Positions 52,645 through 61,133 of a stretch of DNA of 64,000 nucleotides are shown one piece after another. Each line of letters starts with the position of its first letter. The first letter of the stretch is position 1. The stretch spans positions 1 through 64,000 of the forward strand of contig CAKOHH010000003.1 in the NCBI GenBank assembly GCA_934085675.1, in the 5' to 3' direction. The notes beneath the pieces are model-generated. The model worked only from the letters and a program-made list of their open reading frames with translations. It did not search any database and was not told the DNA's origin. Position numbers and translations under genes: made by a program. The DNA is from an uncultured Bacilli bacterium. Lineage in GTDB: Bacteria > Bacillota_I > Bacilli_A > RF39 > UBA660.

Positions 52645-53397
52645 ATGAAAGCATTAATAACAGGAGCATCATCAGGTATAGGTCGTGATATGGCTCGTTA
52701 TTTAGATAGCAAAAAAGTTGATTTAATATTGGTGGCAAGAGATGAAGAAAAACTTTTAAAGTTAAAACAAGAATTAAAGGTTAATGTTGAGGTTTTAACG
52801 TATGATTTAACAGTTAAAGAAAATGTATACGAACTTTATGAAAAAGTAAAAAATGAAAATATAGATATTTTAATTAATAATGCTGGATTCGGTTTATTTG
52901 GAGAGTTTAGCCAAACTGATTTAGATAGAGAACTTAAAATGATTAATTTAAATGTTGTCGCGTATCATATTTTAACCAAACTTTTTTTACAAGATTTTAT
53001 TAAAAAAGATAAGGGGTATATTTTAAATGTTTGTTCTAGTGCTGGTTTTTTAGCCGGTCCAAGATTATCGACATATTATGCAACTAAAAATTATGTTTTA
53101 AAGCTTACGATGGCTATTTATGAAGAATTAAGAAAAAGTAAAAGTCATGTTTCTATAAGTGCCTTATGTCCTGGTCCTGTCGATACAAACTTTAATAAAG
53201 TTGCTCAAGGCAAATTTAGTATTAAGGGAACCAGTAGCTATGAAGTAGCTAAATATGGTATTGATAAAATGTTTCAAAAAAAATTACTTATTATTCCAAC
53301 TTTAAAAATGAAAATAGGATTATTTTTCAGTCGTTTTTTACCTTATAAATTACTCCTTAAAATTATTTACCAAATTCAATATCGTAAGACAAACTAA
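52645..53397 (+). CDS. Short-chain dehydrogenase/reductase (DltE/YqjQ-like)
   Basis: The 250-aa Rossmann enzyme has the cofactor motif TGASSGIG (6-13), the NNAGFG motif, the catalytic Ser in NVCSSAGF and the YATK pair (Y about 145, K about 149). The C-terminal part is basic and hydrophobic, as in DltE-like SDRs. ATG 52645 is set by GGAGAG. The substrate cannot be read. A hairpin terminator follows. Confidence 0.9.
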   Translation: MKALITGASSGIGRDMARYLDSKKVDLILVARDEEKLLKLKQELKVNVEVLTYDLTVKENVYELYEKVKNENIDILINNAGFGLFGEFSQTDLDRELKMINLNVVAYHILTKLFLQDFIKKDKGYILNVCSSAGFLAGPRLSTYYATKNYVLKLTMAIYEELRKSKSHVSISALCPGPVDTNFNKVAQGKFSIKGTSSYEVAKYGIDKMFQKKLLIIPTLKMKIGLFFSRFLPYKLLLKIIYQIQYRKTN

Positions 53398-53398
53398 A

Positions 53399-53452
53399 TA
53401 AAGGGGCTGTCGAAAAATTAAGTAATTAATTTTCTCGGTAGTCCCTTTTCAT
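53399..53452. terminator. Long imperfect hairpin terminator between convergent genes
   Basis: AAAGGG-CT-CGA pairs with TCG-AG-CCCTTT over a long AT-rich stem (AATTAagtaaTTAATT at the tip), with T-runs. It likely serves the SDR gene and the convergent Rpn gene. Confidence 0.65.
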
Positions 53453-53456
53453 TAAT

Positions 53457-54341
53457 TTATTCATTTTTAAAAGTTAAAATTTCTTCTTTACTTAATCCTG
53501 TGGCAAGTTCGATTTTTTCAATCGGTACATCAAGTTTTAGAAGTCCTTTGGCAATTTGTAGTCGTTCTTCTTGTTTGCCTTCATTTTTTCCTTTGCTATA
53601 GCCAATAGATTCACCTTTGCTATAGCCTTTATCATAGCAAGCATTCTCAAACATCTTATCTCGATCATAATAAAGCATTTCATCAAAGTTTTTTAATAAA
53701 TCTTCATTTTCTTTCATTAACTTTTTCATTAATTTATCACCCTCATAAATAGCATTTAACTTTTCTATGTCATCACATACGAATAGATATAAGGCTTTTT
53801 CTAATGTCATATCATCGCTCTTTACAAGAGTATTATAATCGATTTGTCTTAACTTTTCTAGATTGATATCAATGATTTCAATAAAATCACTTCTTTCAAT
53901 ATGATATTTCTTTTCATATAATTTACTATGATAAATAAATTCTTCTTTTCCTAACGCATCATAACTATTTAAGTTAATTTGATAAACTTTCTTTAGATTT
54001 TCATATTCTTTGGCTTTTTTTACTTGTCTTAAAAGTAAATGACATAAATACAAACCATTTTTTATATCACTCGTTTCATTATTATAATAGTTGATTTCTA
54101 GATTAACATAAAACTCACCATTTTCTAAAACAACATCAGCCTCTGAATTTACAATGTTTTTATTTATTCCAATACTTGGATGGATTAGTTTAATATCTTT
54201 ATCAATCATATCCATAGGAATACCTATGGCTAAACTGATGATTTTTCTTAAGTATTCTAAACCTACCTGTTTTTCTGTAAATAACTTTTTGGCTACTTTA
54301 TCTTTAAGTAAGGGAAATTTTATTTTTTCTTTCGTTTTCAT
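53457..54341 (-). CDS. Rpn/PD-(D/E)XK nuclease family protein, tandem copy 1
   Basis: The 294-aa protein has the Rpn-family core: FPLLKDKVAKKLF, SEADVVLENGEFYVNLEINY (D...ExN) and a helical region, then YSKGESIGYSKGKNEGKQEE and LLKLDVPIEKIELATGLSKEEIL. Its first ~250 residues appear identical to copy 2; only the tail differs. ATG 54341 follows GAGAGGACG. It is divergent in core sequence from the Rpn gene at 32630 but shares its plan. Internal Met in DKMFENACYDKG could give a short C-terminal product. Anti-phage or recombination roles are known for some Rpn proteins. Confidence 0.78.
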   Translation of the reverse strand: MKTKEKIKFPLLKDKVAKKLFTEKQVGLEYLRKIISLAIGIPMDMIDKDIKLIHPSIGINKNIVNSEADVVLENGEFYVNLEINYYNNETSDIKNGLYLCHLLLRQVKKAKEYENLKKVYQINLNSYDALGKEEFIYHSKLYEKKYHIERSDFIEIIDINLEKLRQIDYNTLVKSDDMTLEKALYLFVCDDIEKLNAIYEGDKLMKKLMKENEDLLKNFDEMLYYDRDKMFENACYDKGYSKGESIGYSKGKNEGKQEERLQIAKGLLKLDVPIEKIELATGLSKEEILTFKNE

Positions 54342-54366
54342 AATTCGTCCTCTCTTTAAAAATGTT

Positions 54367-54380
54367 CTTTTGTACAAAAG
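54367..54380. promoter_or_regulatory. 14-bp palindrome in the Rpn leader (repeated at 55334-55347)
   Basis: CTTTTGTACAAAAG is a perfect palindrome lying between the predicted promoter (TTGCAA-16-TAGAAT on the minus strand) and the ribosome binding site of both Rpn copies. It may be an operator. Confidence 0.45.
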
Positions 54381-54471
54381 TAGGCCTTATTCTACATATT
54401 AAAAATTTAATTGCAACCAATTCGACAAAACATGTCAAAAAAAGAACCTGTAAAAGATTCTTTTCGTTATT

Positions 54472-55308
54472 TTAATCATTTCTTAAAGTTAAGATTTCCT
54501 TTTCACTTAGCCCTGTTGCTATCATTATTTTTTCAATAGGAACTTCAAGTTTTAAAAGTTCTTTAACAATCGTAACACGTTCGTCTTGTTTTCCTTTATC
54601 ATAACAAGCATTCTCAAACATCTTATCTCGATCATAATAAAGCATTTCATCAAAGTTTTTTAATAAATCTTCATTTTCTTTCATTAACTTTTTCATTAAT
54701 TTATCACCCTCATAAATAGCATTTAACTTTTCTATGTCATCACATACGAATAGATATAAGGCTTTTTCTAATGTCATATCATCGCTCTTTACAAGAGTAT
54801 TATAATCGATTTGTCTTAACTTTTCTAGATTGATATCAATGATTTCAATAAAATCACTTCTTTCAATATGATATTTCTTTTCATATAATTTACTATGATA
54901 AATAAATTCTTCTTTTCCTAACGCATCATAACTATTTAAGTTAATTTGATAAACTTTCTTTAGATTTTCATATTCTTTGGCTTTTTTTACTTGTCTTAAA
55001 AGTAAATGACATAAATACAAACCATTTTTTATATCACTCGTTTCATTATTATAATAGTTGATTTCTAGATTAACATAAAACTCACCATTTTCTAAAACAA
55101 CATCAGCCTCTGAATTTACAATGTTTTTATTTATTCCAATACTTGGATGGATTAGTTTAATATCTTTATCAATCATATCCATAGGAATACCTATGGCTAA
55201 ACTGATGATTTTTCTTAAGTATTCTAAACCTACCTGTTTTTCTGTAAATAACTTTTTGGCTACTTTATCTTTAAGTAAGGGAAATTTTATTTTTTCTTTC
55301 GTTTTCAT
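54472..55308 (-). CDS. Rpn/PD-(D/E)XK nuclease family protein, tandem copy 2
   Basis: The 278-aa protein repeats copy 1 up to FENACYDKG, then switches to KQDERVTIVKELLKLEVPIE and KIMIATGLSEKEILTLRND. It lacks the YSKG-repeat insert of copy 1. ATG 55308 follows the same GAGAGGACG leader. The switch of tail on an identical core suggests gene conversion or a recent duplication followed by tail exchange, a feature of Rpn families. A relic of a third tail lies just upstream (55437-55475). Confidence 0.78.
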   Translation of the reverse strand: MKTKEKIKFPLLKDKVAKKLFTEKQVGLEYLRKIISLAIGIPMDMIDKDIKLIHPSIGINKNIVNSEADVVLENGEFYVNLEINYYNNETSDIKNGLYLCHLLLRQVKKAKEYENLKKVYQINLNSYDALGKEEFIYHSKLYEKKYHIERSDFIEIIDINLEKLRQIDYNTLVKSDDMTLEKALYLFVCDDIEKLNAIYEGDKLMKKLMKENEDLLKNFDEMLYYDRDKMFENACYDKGKQDERVTIVKELLKLEVPIEKIMIATGLSEKEILTLRND

Positions 55309-55436
55309 AATTCGTCCTCTCTTTAAAAATGTTCTTTTGTACAAAAGTAGGCCTTATTCTACATATTAAAAATTTAATTGCAACCAATTCGACAAAACAT
55401 GTCAAAAAAAGAACCTGTAAAAGATTTTTTTGTTTC

Positions 55437-55475
55437 TTTCATTTTCTTTTTAAAGTCAAAATTTCTTTCTTATAC
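55437..55475 (-). pseudogene. Relic 3' end of a third Rpn gene
   Basis: On the minus strand the sequence encodes KKEILTLKRK followed by a TGA stop, the typical C-terminus of Rpn proteins. It sits just beyond the right end of the tandem repeat, where a neighbouring copy would end. Upstream reading is out of frame or absent. Confidence 0.45.
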
Positions 55476-55519
55476 CTTCTAAAAAATATAACATGTAAAT
55501 TAAGTAATAAAAATCATTG

Positions 55520-55564
55520 ATTTTCACCAGAAATTATCATTTTATGATAAAAAGTGGTGAAAAT
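55520..55564. repeat. 45-bp near-perfect inverted repeat
   Basis: ATTTTCACCA (55520-55529) and TTATCAT (55534-55540) pair with ATGATAA (55544-55550) and TGGTGAAAAT (55555-55564), leaving a 4x4 internal mismatch and a TTT loop. It lies in the roughly 380-bp gap between the Rpn relic and uvrA. No T-run follows on either strand, so it is not a standard terminator. Confidence 0.8.
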
Positions 55565-55692
55565 ATGATATTGAGAGTGTTTTTATAAAATCATTTTCTT
55601 GTTATCAAAACAAATGTATGCTATATTAATTTTGCAAATAATTTTATAGATTTGTGGTAGAATAATTAACAAAAAAGGAAGTGTTTGTATTT

Positions 55693-58503
55693 ATGAATGA
55701 CAAAATAATTGTAAAAGGTGCCAGAGAAAATAATTTAAAAAATGTGGATATTGAACTACCTAAGAATAAACTCATTGTTATGACAGGAGTATCGGGAAGT
55801 GGTAAAAGTAGTTTAGCTTTTGATACTATTTTTGCTGAAGGTCAAAGAAGATATGTCGAAAGTTTATCCGCTTATGCTCGGCAATTTATTGGGGGAGTAG
55901 AAAAACCAGATGTAGATTCCATTGAAGGTTTATCTCCAAGTATTTCTATTGACCAAAAAACAACCAATAAAAATCCTCGTAGTACCGTTGGAACGATTAC
56001 CGAAATATATGATTTTTTACGACTTTTATTTGCTCGTATTGGTACGCCTTATTGTCCTAATCATCATATTCCTATTAAAAGTCAAAGTATTGATGAAATG
56101 ACGGATAAGATTATGGATTTAGAAGAAGGAACAAAGATAGAAATTTTAGCGCCTGTTATTCATGGGGAAAAAGGAACGCAAAAAGATCTATTAGAAAATT
56201 TAAAAGAACAAGGTTATACCAGAGTAAAAATAGATGGTGAAAATTATTCTTTAGAAGATACCATTAACTTAGAGAAAAATAAAAAGCATAATATAGATGT
56301 GGTTGTTGACCGAGTTGTTGTAAGAGGGGAAGAACGGAGCCGTATTTTTGAATCTATTGAAAACAGTACCCATTTAACTGAAGGAAAAGTGGTTTTTCAT
56401 ATTATCGGTGGCGAAGATATTTTAATGAGTGAAAATTATGCTTGCCCAGAGTGTAATTTTTCTATTCCTGAACTAGAACCACGTTTATTTTCTTTCAATA
56501 GTCCTTATGGAGCTTGTCCTGAATGTAAAGGACTTGGAACTAAATTAAAAATTAGTGAAGATTTAATTATTCCTAATAAAGATAAATCTTTAAATGAGGG
56601 AGCTATTGTCGCTTATAACATTGATAATAATATTCATAATACAACCATTGAAGCCATTTGCAAAAAATACGATATTGATATGAATGCTCCTATTAAAGAT
56701 ATTCCAAGAGATAAATTAAATATTATTTTACATGGAACAACTGAACCTATTGAAATTAAATATGTTTCTAAAACAGGAAATGTTCGTTATACGAATGATT
56801 ATTATGAAGGGGTTATTCCCAACCTTGAAAGACGTTATATAGAAACTTCTAGTGCGTGGATTCGTGATTGGCTAGAAGGCTTTATGGTTGAAACAGATTG
56901 TTCTTTATGTCATGGAACAAGACTCCAAAAAAGTGTTTTATCTATCTATATTAATAAGAAGAATATTTATGATATGACTATCATGAGTATTAAAGAATTA
57001 AGAGATTTTTTAAGAGATTTAAAACTTACCAAAGAACAAGAAAATATTAGTCATTTACTTTTAACAGAAATTGACAATCGTTTGACATTTTTAGTTAACG
57101 TTGGTTTGGAGTATTTAAGTTTACATCGTAATGCAGGTACTCTTTCAGGTGGAGAATCACAACGTATTCGCTTGGCTACCCAAATAGGAAGTAAACTATC
57201 TGGTGTCTTATATGTTTTAGATGAACCAAGTATTGGTTTACATCAAAAAGATAATGAAAAACTAATTCGTTCTTTACAAGAAATGCGTGATTTAGGTAAT
57301 ACTTTAATTGTCGTAGAACATGACGAAGATACCATGAGGTCAGCTGATTACTTAGTGGATATTGGGCCTGGTGCGGGTGAAAATGGGGGAACGGTTGTTG
57401 CCGCTGGAACACCAGAAGAAGTTATGAAAAATAAAAATTCTTTAACGGGTAGATATTTAGCCGGTATAGAAAAAATAGAAGTTCCTAAAACAAGAAGAAA
57501 AGGCAATGGCAAATATTTAGAAGTTGTAAAAGCATCCCAAAACAACTTAAAGAAAATAAATGTTAAATTCCCTTTAGGAAAATTTATATGTGTTACAGGT
57601 GTCTCAGGAAGTGGCAAAAGTACCCTTGTTAATGAAATCCTTTGTAAGACAATTGCTAATAAATTATATCGTTCTAAAGAAATACCTGGGGCTTGTAAAG
57701 AAGTAAAAGGAATTGAAAATTTAGATAAATTAGTTGTCATTACCCAAGATGCTATTGGTAGAACACCAAGAAGTAATCCAGCTACTTATGTCGGTGTTTT
57801 TGATGATATTAGAGATTTATTTGCTAACACTAAAGAAAGTAAAATGCATGGTTATGATAAAGGTAGATTTTCTTTCAATGTTAAAGGTGGTCGTTGTGAA
57901 GCCTGCTGGGGTGATGGTGTCAAAAAAATCGAAATGCATTTTTTACCAGATGTTTATGTTCCTTGTGATGTTTGTCATGGTAAACGTTATAATAAAGAAA
58001 CTTTGGAAATAAAATTTAAAGGAAAAACTATCAGTGATGTTTTAAATATGCGTGTTAGTGAAGCCGTTAAATTTTTTGAAAATGTTCCCACTATTAAAAG
58101 AAAACTAGATGTTTTAATGGATGTAGGTCTTTCTTATATCACATTAGGTCAAAGTGCGCCAACATTATCCGGTGGAGAAGCAGGTCGTGTCAAACTTGCT
58201 AAAGAACTGCAAAAGAAAGCCACAGGTAAAAGTTTATTTGTTTTAGATGAACCAACGACAGGACTTCACTCTGAAGATATCAAAAAACTTTTAGCAATCT
58301 TAAATCGCATTGTCGATAATGGTGATACAGTTTTAGTTATTGAACATAATATGGATGTTATTAAAGTGGCTGATCATATTATTGATTTAGGACCAGATGG
58401 CGGCGTTTTAGGTGGAACAGTTGTAGCAACAGGAACACCAGAAGAAGTAAGTAAAGTTTCTTCTTCTTATACCGGTGAATGGTTAAAAAAATATTTAAAA
58501 TAA
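55693..58503 (+). CDS. uvrA: UvrABC system protein A
   Basis: The 936-aa excision-repair ATPase recognises DNA damage with UvrB. It has two ABC modules: Walker A GVSGSGKSSLAF (about 32) and GVSGSGKSTLVNE, signatures LSGGESQRIRLA and LSGGEAGRVKLA, and Walker B/D-loops VLDEPSIGLH and VLDEPTTGLH. Zinc modules are CPECN...CPECKG and CEACWGDG...CDVCHG. I prefer ATG 55693 with AAGGAAGTG upstream; GTG 55681 lies inside that site. No LexA-type box was found upstream. Confidence 0.96.
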   Translation: MNDKIIVKGARENNLKNVDIELPKNKLIVMTGVSGSGKSSLAFDTIFAEGQRRYVESLSAYARQFIGGVEKPDVDSIEGLSPSISIDQKTTNKNPRSTVGTITEIYDFLRLLFARIGTPYCPNHHIPIKSQSIDEMTDKIMDLEEGTKIEILAPVIHGEKGTQKDLLENLKEQGYTRVKIDGENYSLEDTINLEKNKKHNIDVVVDRVVVRGEERSRIFESIENSTHLTEGKVVFHIIGGEDILMSENYACPECNFSIPELEPRLFSFNSPYGACPECKGLGTKLKISEDLIIPNKDKSLNEGAIVAYNIDNNIHNTTIEAICKKYDIDMNAPIKDIPRDKLNIILHGTTEPIEIKYVSKTGNVRYTNDYYEGVIPNLERRYIETSSAWIRDWLEGFMVETDCSLCHGTRLQKSVLSIYINKKNIYDMTIMSIKELRDFLRDLKLTKEQENISHLLLTEIDNRLTFLVNVGLEYLSLHRNAGTLSGGESQRIRLATQIGSKLSGVLYVLDEPSIGLHQKDNEKLIRSLQEMRDLGNTLIVVEHDEDTMRSADYLVDIGPGAGENGGTVVAAGTPEEVMKNKNSLTGRYLAGIEKIEVPKTRRKGNGKYLEVVKASQNNLKKINVKFPLGKFICVTGVSGSGKSTLVNEILCKTIANKLYRSKEIPGACKEVKGIENLDKLVVITQDAIGRTPRSNPATYVGVFDDIRDLFANTKESKMHGYDKGRFSFNVKGGRCEACWGDGVKKIEMHFLPDVYVPCDVCHGKRYNKETLEIKFKGKTISDVLNMRVSEAVKFFENVPTIKRKLDVLMDVGLSYITLGQSAPTLSGGEAGRVKLAKELQKKATGKSLFVLDEPTTGLHSEDIKKLLAILNRIVDNGDTVLVIEHNMDVIKVADHIIDLGPDGGVLGGTVVATGTPEEVSKVSSSYTGEWLKKYLK

Positions 58504-58548
58504 GCAAATATGTGATACAATGGTTCTAGTTTAGAAAAGAGTGATAAG

Positions 58549-59361
58549 ATGAATCCTATAGCTTTGCAAATAGGACCATTTAGTATTAAATGGTATTCTT
58601 TAATGATTTTATTAGGGGTTATAGCAGGTATTGGTTTACTGTTAAAAGAAGGAAAAAAATATAATTATCCTAAAGACTTTCTTTTTAATCTTTGTTTTTG
58701 GGCTATTATTTTTGGTTTTATTGGAGCCAGAATCTATTATGTTTTATTCAATTTTGATATTTATATAAATGATCCTGTTAGTATCTTTAAAATATGGGAA
58801 GGTGGCCTTGCTATTCATGGCGGCTTAATTGCTGGTTTTATTACCATATATTTTTACTGTAAAAAATATAACGTTAGACTGTTAAAAATAACTGATATGG
58901 CCGTACCTGGTATCTTACTTGCCCAAAGTATCGGCAGATGGGGGAATTTCTTTAATATGGAAGCCCATGGTGGAGCTGTTTTAAGAAGTACATTAGAAAA
59001 TCTTCATCTTCCAGAATTTATTATTAATGGTATGAATATTAATGGTGTTTATTATCATCCTACTTTCTTTTATGAATCTTTATGGTGTTTATTAGGCTTT
59101 ATTATATTTATTCTTTTAAAACATTATAAATATTTAAAAGTAGGTAGTCTAACATTTAGTTACTTATGTTTTTACAGTGTTGGAAGATTTGTTATAGAAA
59201 CATTAAGAACAGATTCATTAATGCTTGGCGGTTTTAAAGTAGCCCAAGTTTTATCAGTTATCTTATTTATCATTGGTATTATTGGTCTTATGCTTGAAAC
59301 AAGAAAAGGAAAATTTGAAGACCTTTATTCCGAACCAAATCACGAAAAAATTCGTTATTAA
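58549..59361 (+). CDS. lgt: Prolipoprotein diacylglyceryl transferase
   Basis: The 270-aa integral membrane enzyme attaches diacylglycerol to lipobox cysteines. It has seven-helix-type hydrophobicity, the conserved GLAIHGGLIAG (catalytic-region His), the Lgt signature GRWGNFFNMEAHG and the C-terminal GRFVIETLRTDSLM. Length is typical. It follows uvrA by 45 bp, so co-transcription is possible. A clear terminator follows. Confidence 0.95.
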   Translation: MNPIALQIGPFSIKWYSLMILLGVIAGIGLLLKEGKKYNYPKDFLFNLCFWAIIFGFIGARIYYVLFNFDIYINDPVSIFKIWEGGLAIHGGLIAGFITIYFYCKKYNVRLLKITDMAVPGILLAQSIGRWGNFFNMEAHGGAVLRSTLENLHLPEFIINGMNINGVYYHPTFFYESLWCLLGFIIFILLKHYKYLKVGSLTFSYLCFYSVGRFVIETLRTDSLMLGGFKVAQVLSVILFIIGIIGLMLETRKGKFEDLYSEPNHEKIRY

Positions 59362-59386
59362 AGAACCTTGACAAAAGGTTCTTTTT
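59361..59386 (+). terminator. Intrinsic terminator after lgt
   Basis: AAGAACCTT (59361-59369) and AAGGTTCTT (59375-59383) form a 9-bp stem followed by T5. Confidence 0.9.
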
Positions 59387-59423
59387 CCACGATAATTATA
59401 AGTAAGAATAGGAGTCTAAAAAT

Positions 59424-60896
59424 ATGAAAAAAACTTATATTGTGGTAGCAAGTGCCATTATGATATTATTTTGCTTAATGTATTCAGTATCATATGCGTA
59501 TTTTTCTATCAAAGTAACAAATAATTTTAATGGTAATAAAGGAAGTACATCCATAGGTTCTGACACTGTTAAAGATATTATTATTTCCAATGGTACTAAA
59601 GTAACCAGTCAAAAAATGCTTCCTGGTGATACAGTTACTTCAAACTTTACTGTTCAAAATCCAAATGCTGTTTCCATCTGTTTTGGCCTTGTTTGGACTG
59701 ATGTTTTAAATGAATTTACCAGAAAACAAGATTTAGTCTTTACTTTAAAAGAAGAAAATGGCGACACATTATTAGAAAATGTAAAATTTCCAAGTACTAA
59801 TAATCAAACCATTATAGAAGGATTATCCATCCCAGCTAAAACAACAAAAAAATACGTATTAACTGTAACATATAAAAGCGTAAATGAAGATCAAACCACA
59901 GATATGAACAAAAAGTTTCATGCGACAATAACAGGAAAAGTAACAGAATGTAAAAAAACAGCAACATCAACAGCAACAGCAACTGAAACAATTACAAATT
60001 TAGTAAGTGGGTCAAATAAATCATCCACAGATGTTTATACTGTTCCAAATAAAACAAGTAGTAGTTGTACATATACCTTAGCCTATGATGGCACAAGTGA
60101 TAACAATTTAAGATATGTTGGAAAAAATCCATGTAACTATGTTACATTTAATGGTGAAAAAGCAGGATGGAGAATTATAGGAATCTTAAATACTCCAGAA
60201 GGACAAAGAATGAAATTAATTCGAACTGAGTCCATAGGAGATTTACCGTGGAATTATACACCAACAGAAAGTGATGGAAATGATTGGACAACTAGTACTT
60301 TACAAACTTTGCTAAATAGTGGTGCATATTATAACAGAACAACGGGGCAGTATTATATTTTATTTGATACAGAAACATTAGATTATACAAGTAATGGCTT
60401 AACAGATGCAGCCAAGAATCAAATAGATACAATAACATGGAAACTAGGTGGAATTGAATCAAAAAGATATAACAGTTCATCAAATGGATTAGCAAGTCAT
60501 TGGTACACCTCTGAAAGAGGAACAAAAGTATATACAGGAAGGCCAACAGAATGGCAAGGGAAAGTTGGTTTAATGTATCCAAGTGATTATGGCTATGCGA
60601 CAGGCGGAGGTACAAGTATGAATAGAGCCAGTTGTTTAGCCAAAGATTTATTTAACTGGGATGATGCAAGTGATTGTAAAAATAATGATTGGCTTTTAGA
60701 TTCAAGTAAAATACAATGGACACTAGCCCCGTGTCCGTCTTATTCTGACAGCGTGTTCTTTGTCGAGTTCGACGGCACTGTCTACGACAACACTGAGTAC
60801 GGTTCATATGTGGTGCGACCTTCGGTATATCTGATACCCTCTACGTCGATTTTAGGCGGTGAAGGAACACTTGAAAAGCCATACGAGATTGGGTAG
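59424..60896 (+). CDS. Surface protein with CalY/TasA-like N-terminus and C-type-lectin-like hypervariable C-terminus; second candidate DGR target
   Basis: The 490-aa protein has a signal/anchor helix (about 5-25, ending YSVSYAYF). A CalY/TasA-like beta-sandwich (about 30-175: QKMLPGDTVTSNFTVQNPNA) follows, then an STATATETITNLVSG linker. The domain shared with the 235-1830 protein starts at about 195 (CTYTLAYDGTSDNNLRYVG, GWRIIGILNTPEGQRMK, WQGKVGLMYPSDYGY). Residues 437-463 are the variable core, followed by VRPSVYLIPSTSILGGEGTL. The N-terminal third is unrelated in detail to the first protein, so only the display domain and tail are shared. GGAG precedes the ATG. Confidence 0.75.
   Translation: MKKTYIVVASAIMILFCLMYSVSYAYFSIKVTNNFNGNKGSTSIGSDTVKDIIISNGTKVTSQKMLPGDTVTSNFTVQNPNAVSICFGLVWTDVLNEFTRKQDLVFTLKEENGDTLLENVKFPSTNNQTIIEGLSIPAKTTKKYVLTVTYKSVNEDQTTDMNKKFHATITGKVTECKKTATSTATATETITNLVSGSNKSSTDVYTVPNKTSSSCTYTLAYDGTSDNNLRYVGKNPCNYVTFNGEKAGWRIIGILNTPEGQRMKLIRTESIGDLPWNYTPTESDGNDWTTSTLQTLLNSGAYYNRTTGQYYILFDTETLDYTSNGLTDAAKNQIDTITWKLGGIESKRYNSSSNGLASHWYTSERGTKVYTGRPTEWQGKVGLMYPSDYGYATGGGTSMNRASCLAKDLFNWDDASDCKNNDWLLDSSKIQWTLAPCPSYSDSVFFVEFDGTVYDNTEYGSYVVRPSVYLIPSTSILGGEGTLEKPYEIG
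60732..60812 (+). other. Candidate DGR variable repeat 2 (hypervariable core)
   Basis: These 27 codons encode residues 437-463; by my count 12 end in C, 9 in T, 5 in G and 1 in A. Bases 60721-60780 have 33 G/C of 60. The core is 11 codons shorter than in the 235-1830 gene. The first 20 codons align without gaps, with invariant TCT, TCT, GTG TTC, GTC, TTC, GGC and GTC between variable positions. Confidence 0.62.
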
Positions 60897-60941
60897 CGAG
60901 AATGAGTAGGCTCGTCGATTCAGTTCATGACCAGCCGAGCC
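60813..60941 (+). other. IMH-like conserved tail and downstream inverted repeat 2
   Basis: The sequence from GTGCGACCTTCGGTATATCTG through the TAG stop and CGAGAATGAG tracks the first gene closely. The inverted repeat GGCTCG (60909-60914) / CGAGCC (60936-60941) encloses a 21-nt loop whose last bases GACCAGC are also the same as in copy 1, while the first part of the loop differs. Confidence 0.6.
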
Positions 60942-61025
60942 TGTCTTCAGTAAGTTATCCACATTATGTATAAAAATGAGTCGTATTAATAGATATAAGT
61001 TTATTAAGTATAAATGTTAATATAA

Positions 61026-61077
61026 AAACTGATAAAAATATCCATGTTAAAAGTTGATAATTTCTATCAGTTTTTTC
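61026..61077 (+). terminator. Intrinsic terminator
   Basis: AAACTGATA (61026-61034) and TATCAGTTT (61065-61073) form the stem, followed by more T. It ends the region after the second surface-protein gene. Confidence 0.65.
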
Positions 61078-61133
61078 TATATTTGATATACTTATATTAT
61101 ATAATGATTTTTTTGTTAGAAAGAGAAAAATGT

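Larger units (their letters stand above)
53626..55426. repeat. Tandem duplication, period 967 bp
   Basis: Segments 53626-54459 and 54593-55426 (834 bp each) match at a constant 967-bp offset. I noticed a single change inside (53637 G, 54604 A) but did not align every base. Each unit holds the N-terminal ~85% of an Rpn gene plus its promoter and leader. Confidence 0.85.

Noticed and set aside
60954..60962. TTATCCACA, a perfect DnaA-box sequence
   Set aside because: It is a single box without dnaA, dnaN, further boxes or an AT-rich unwinding array, so it is not evidence for an origin.
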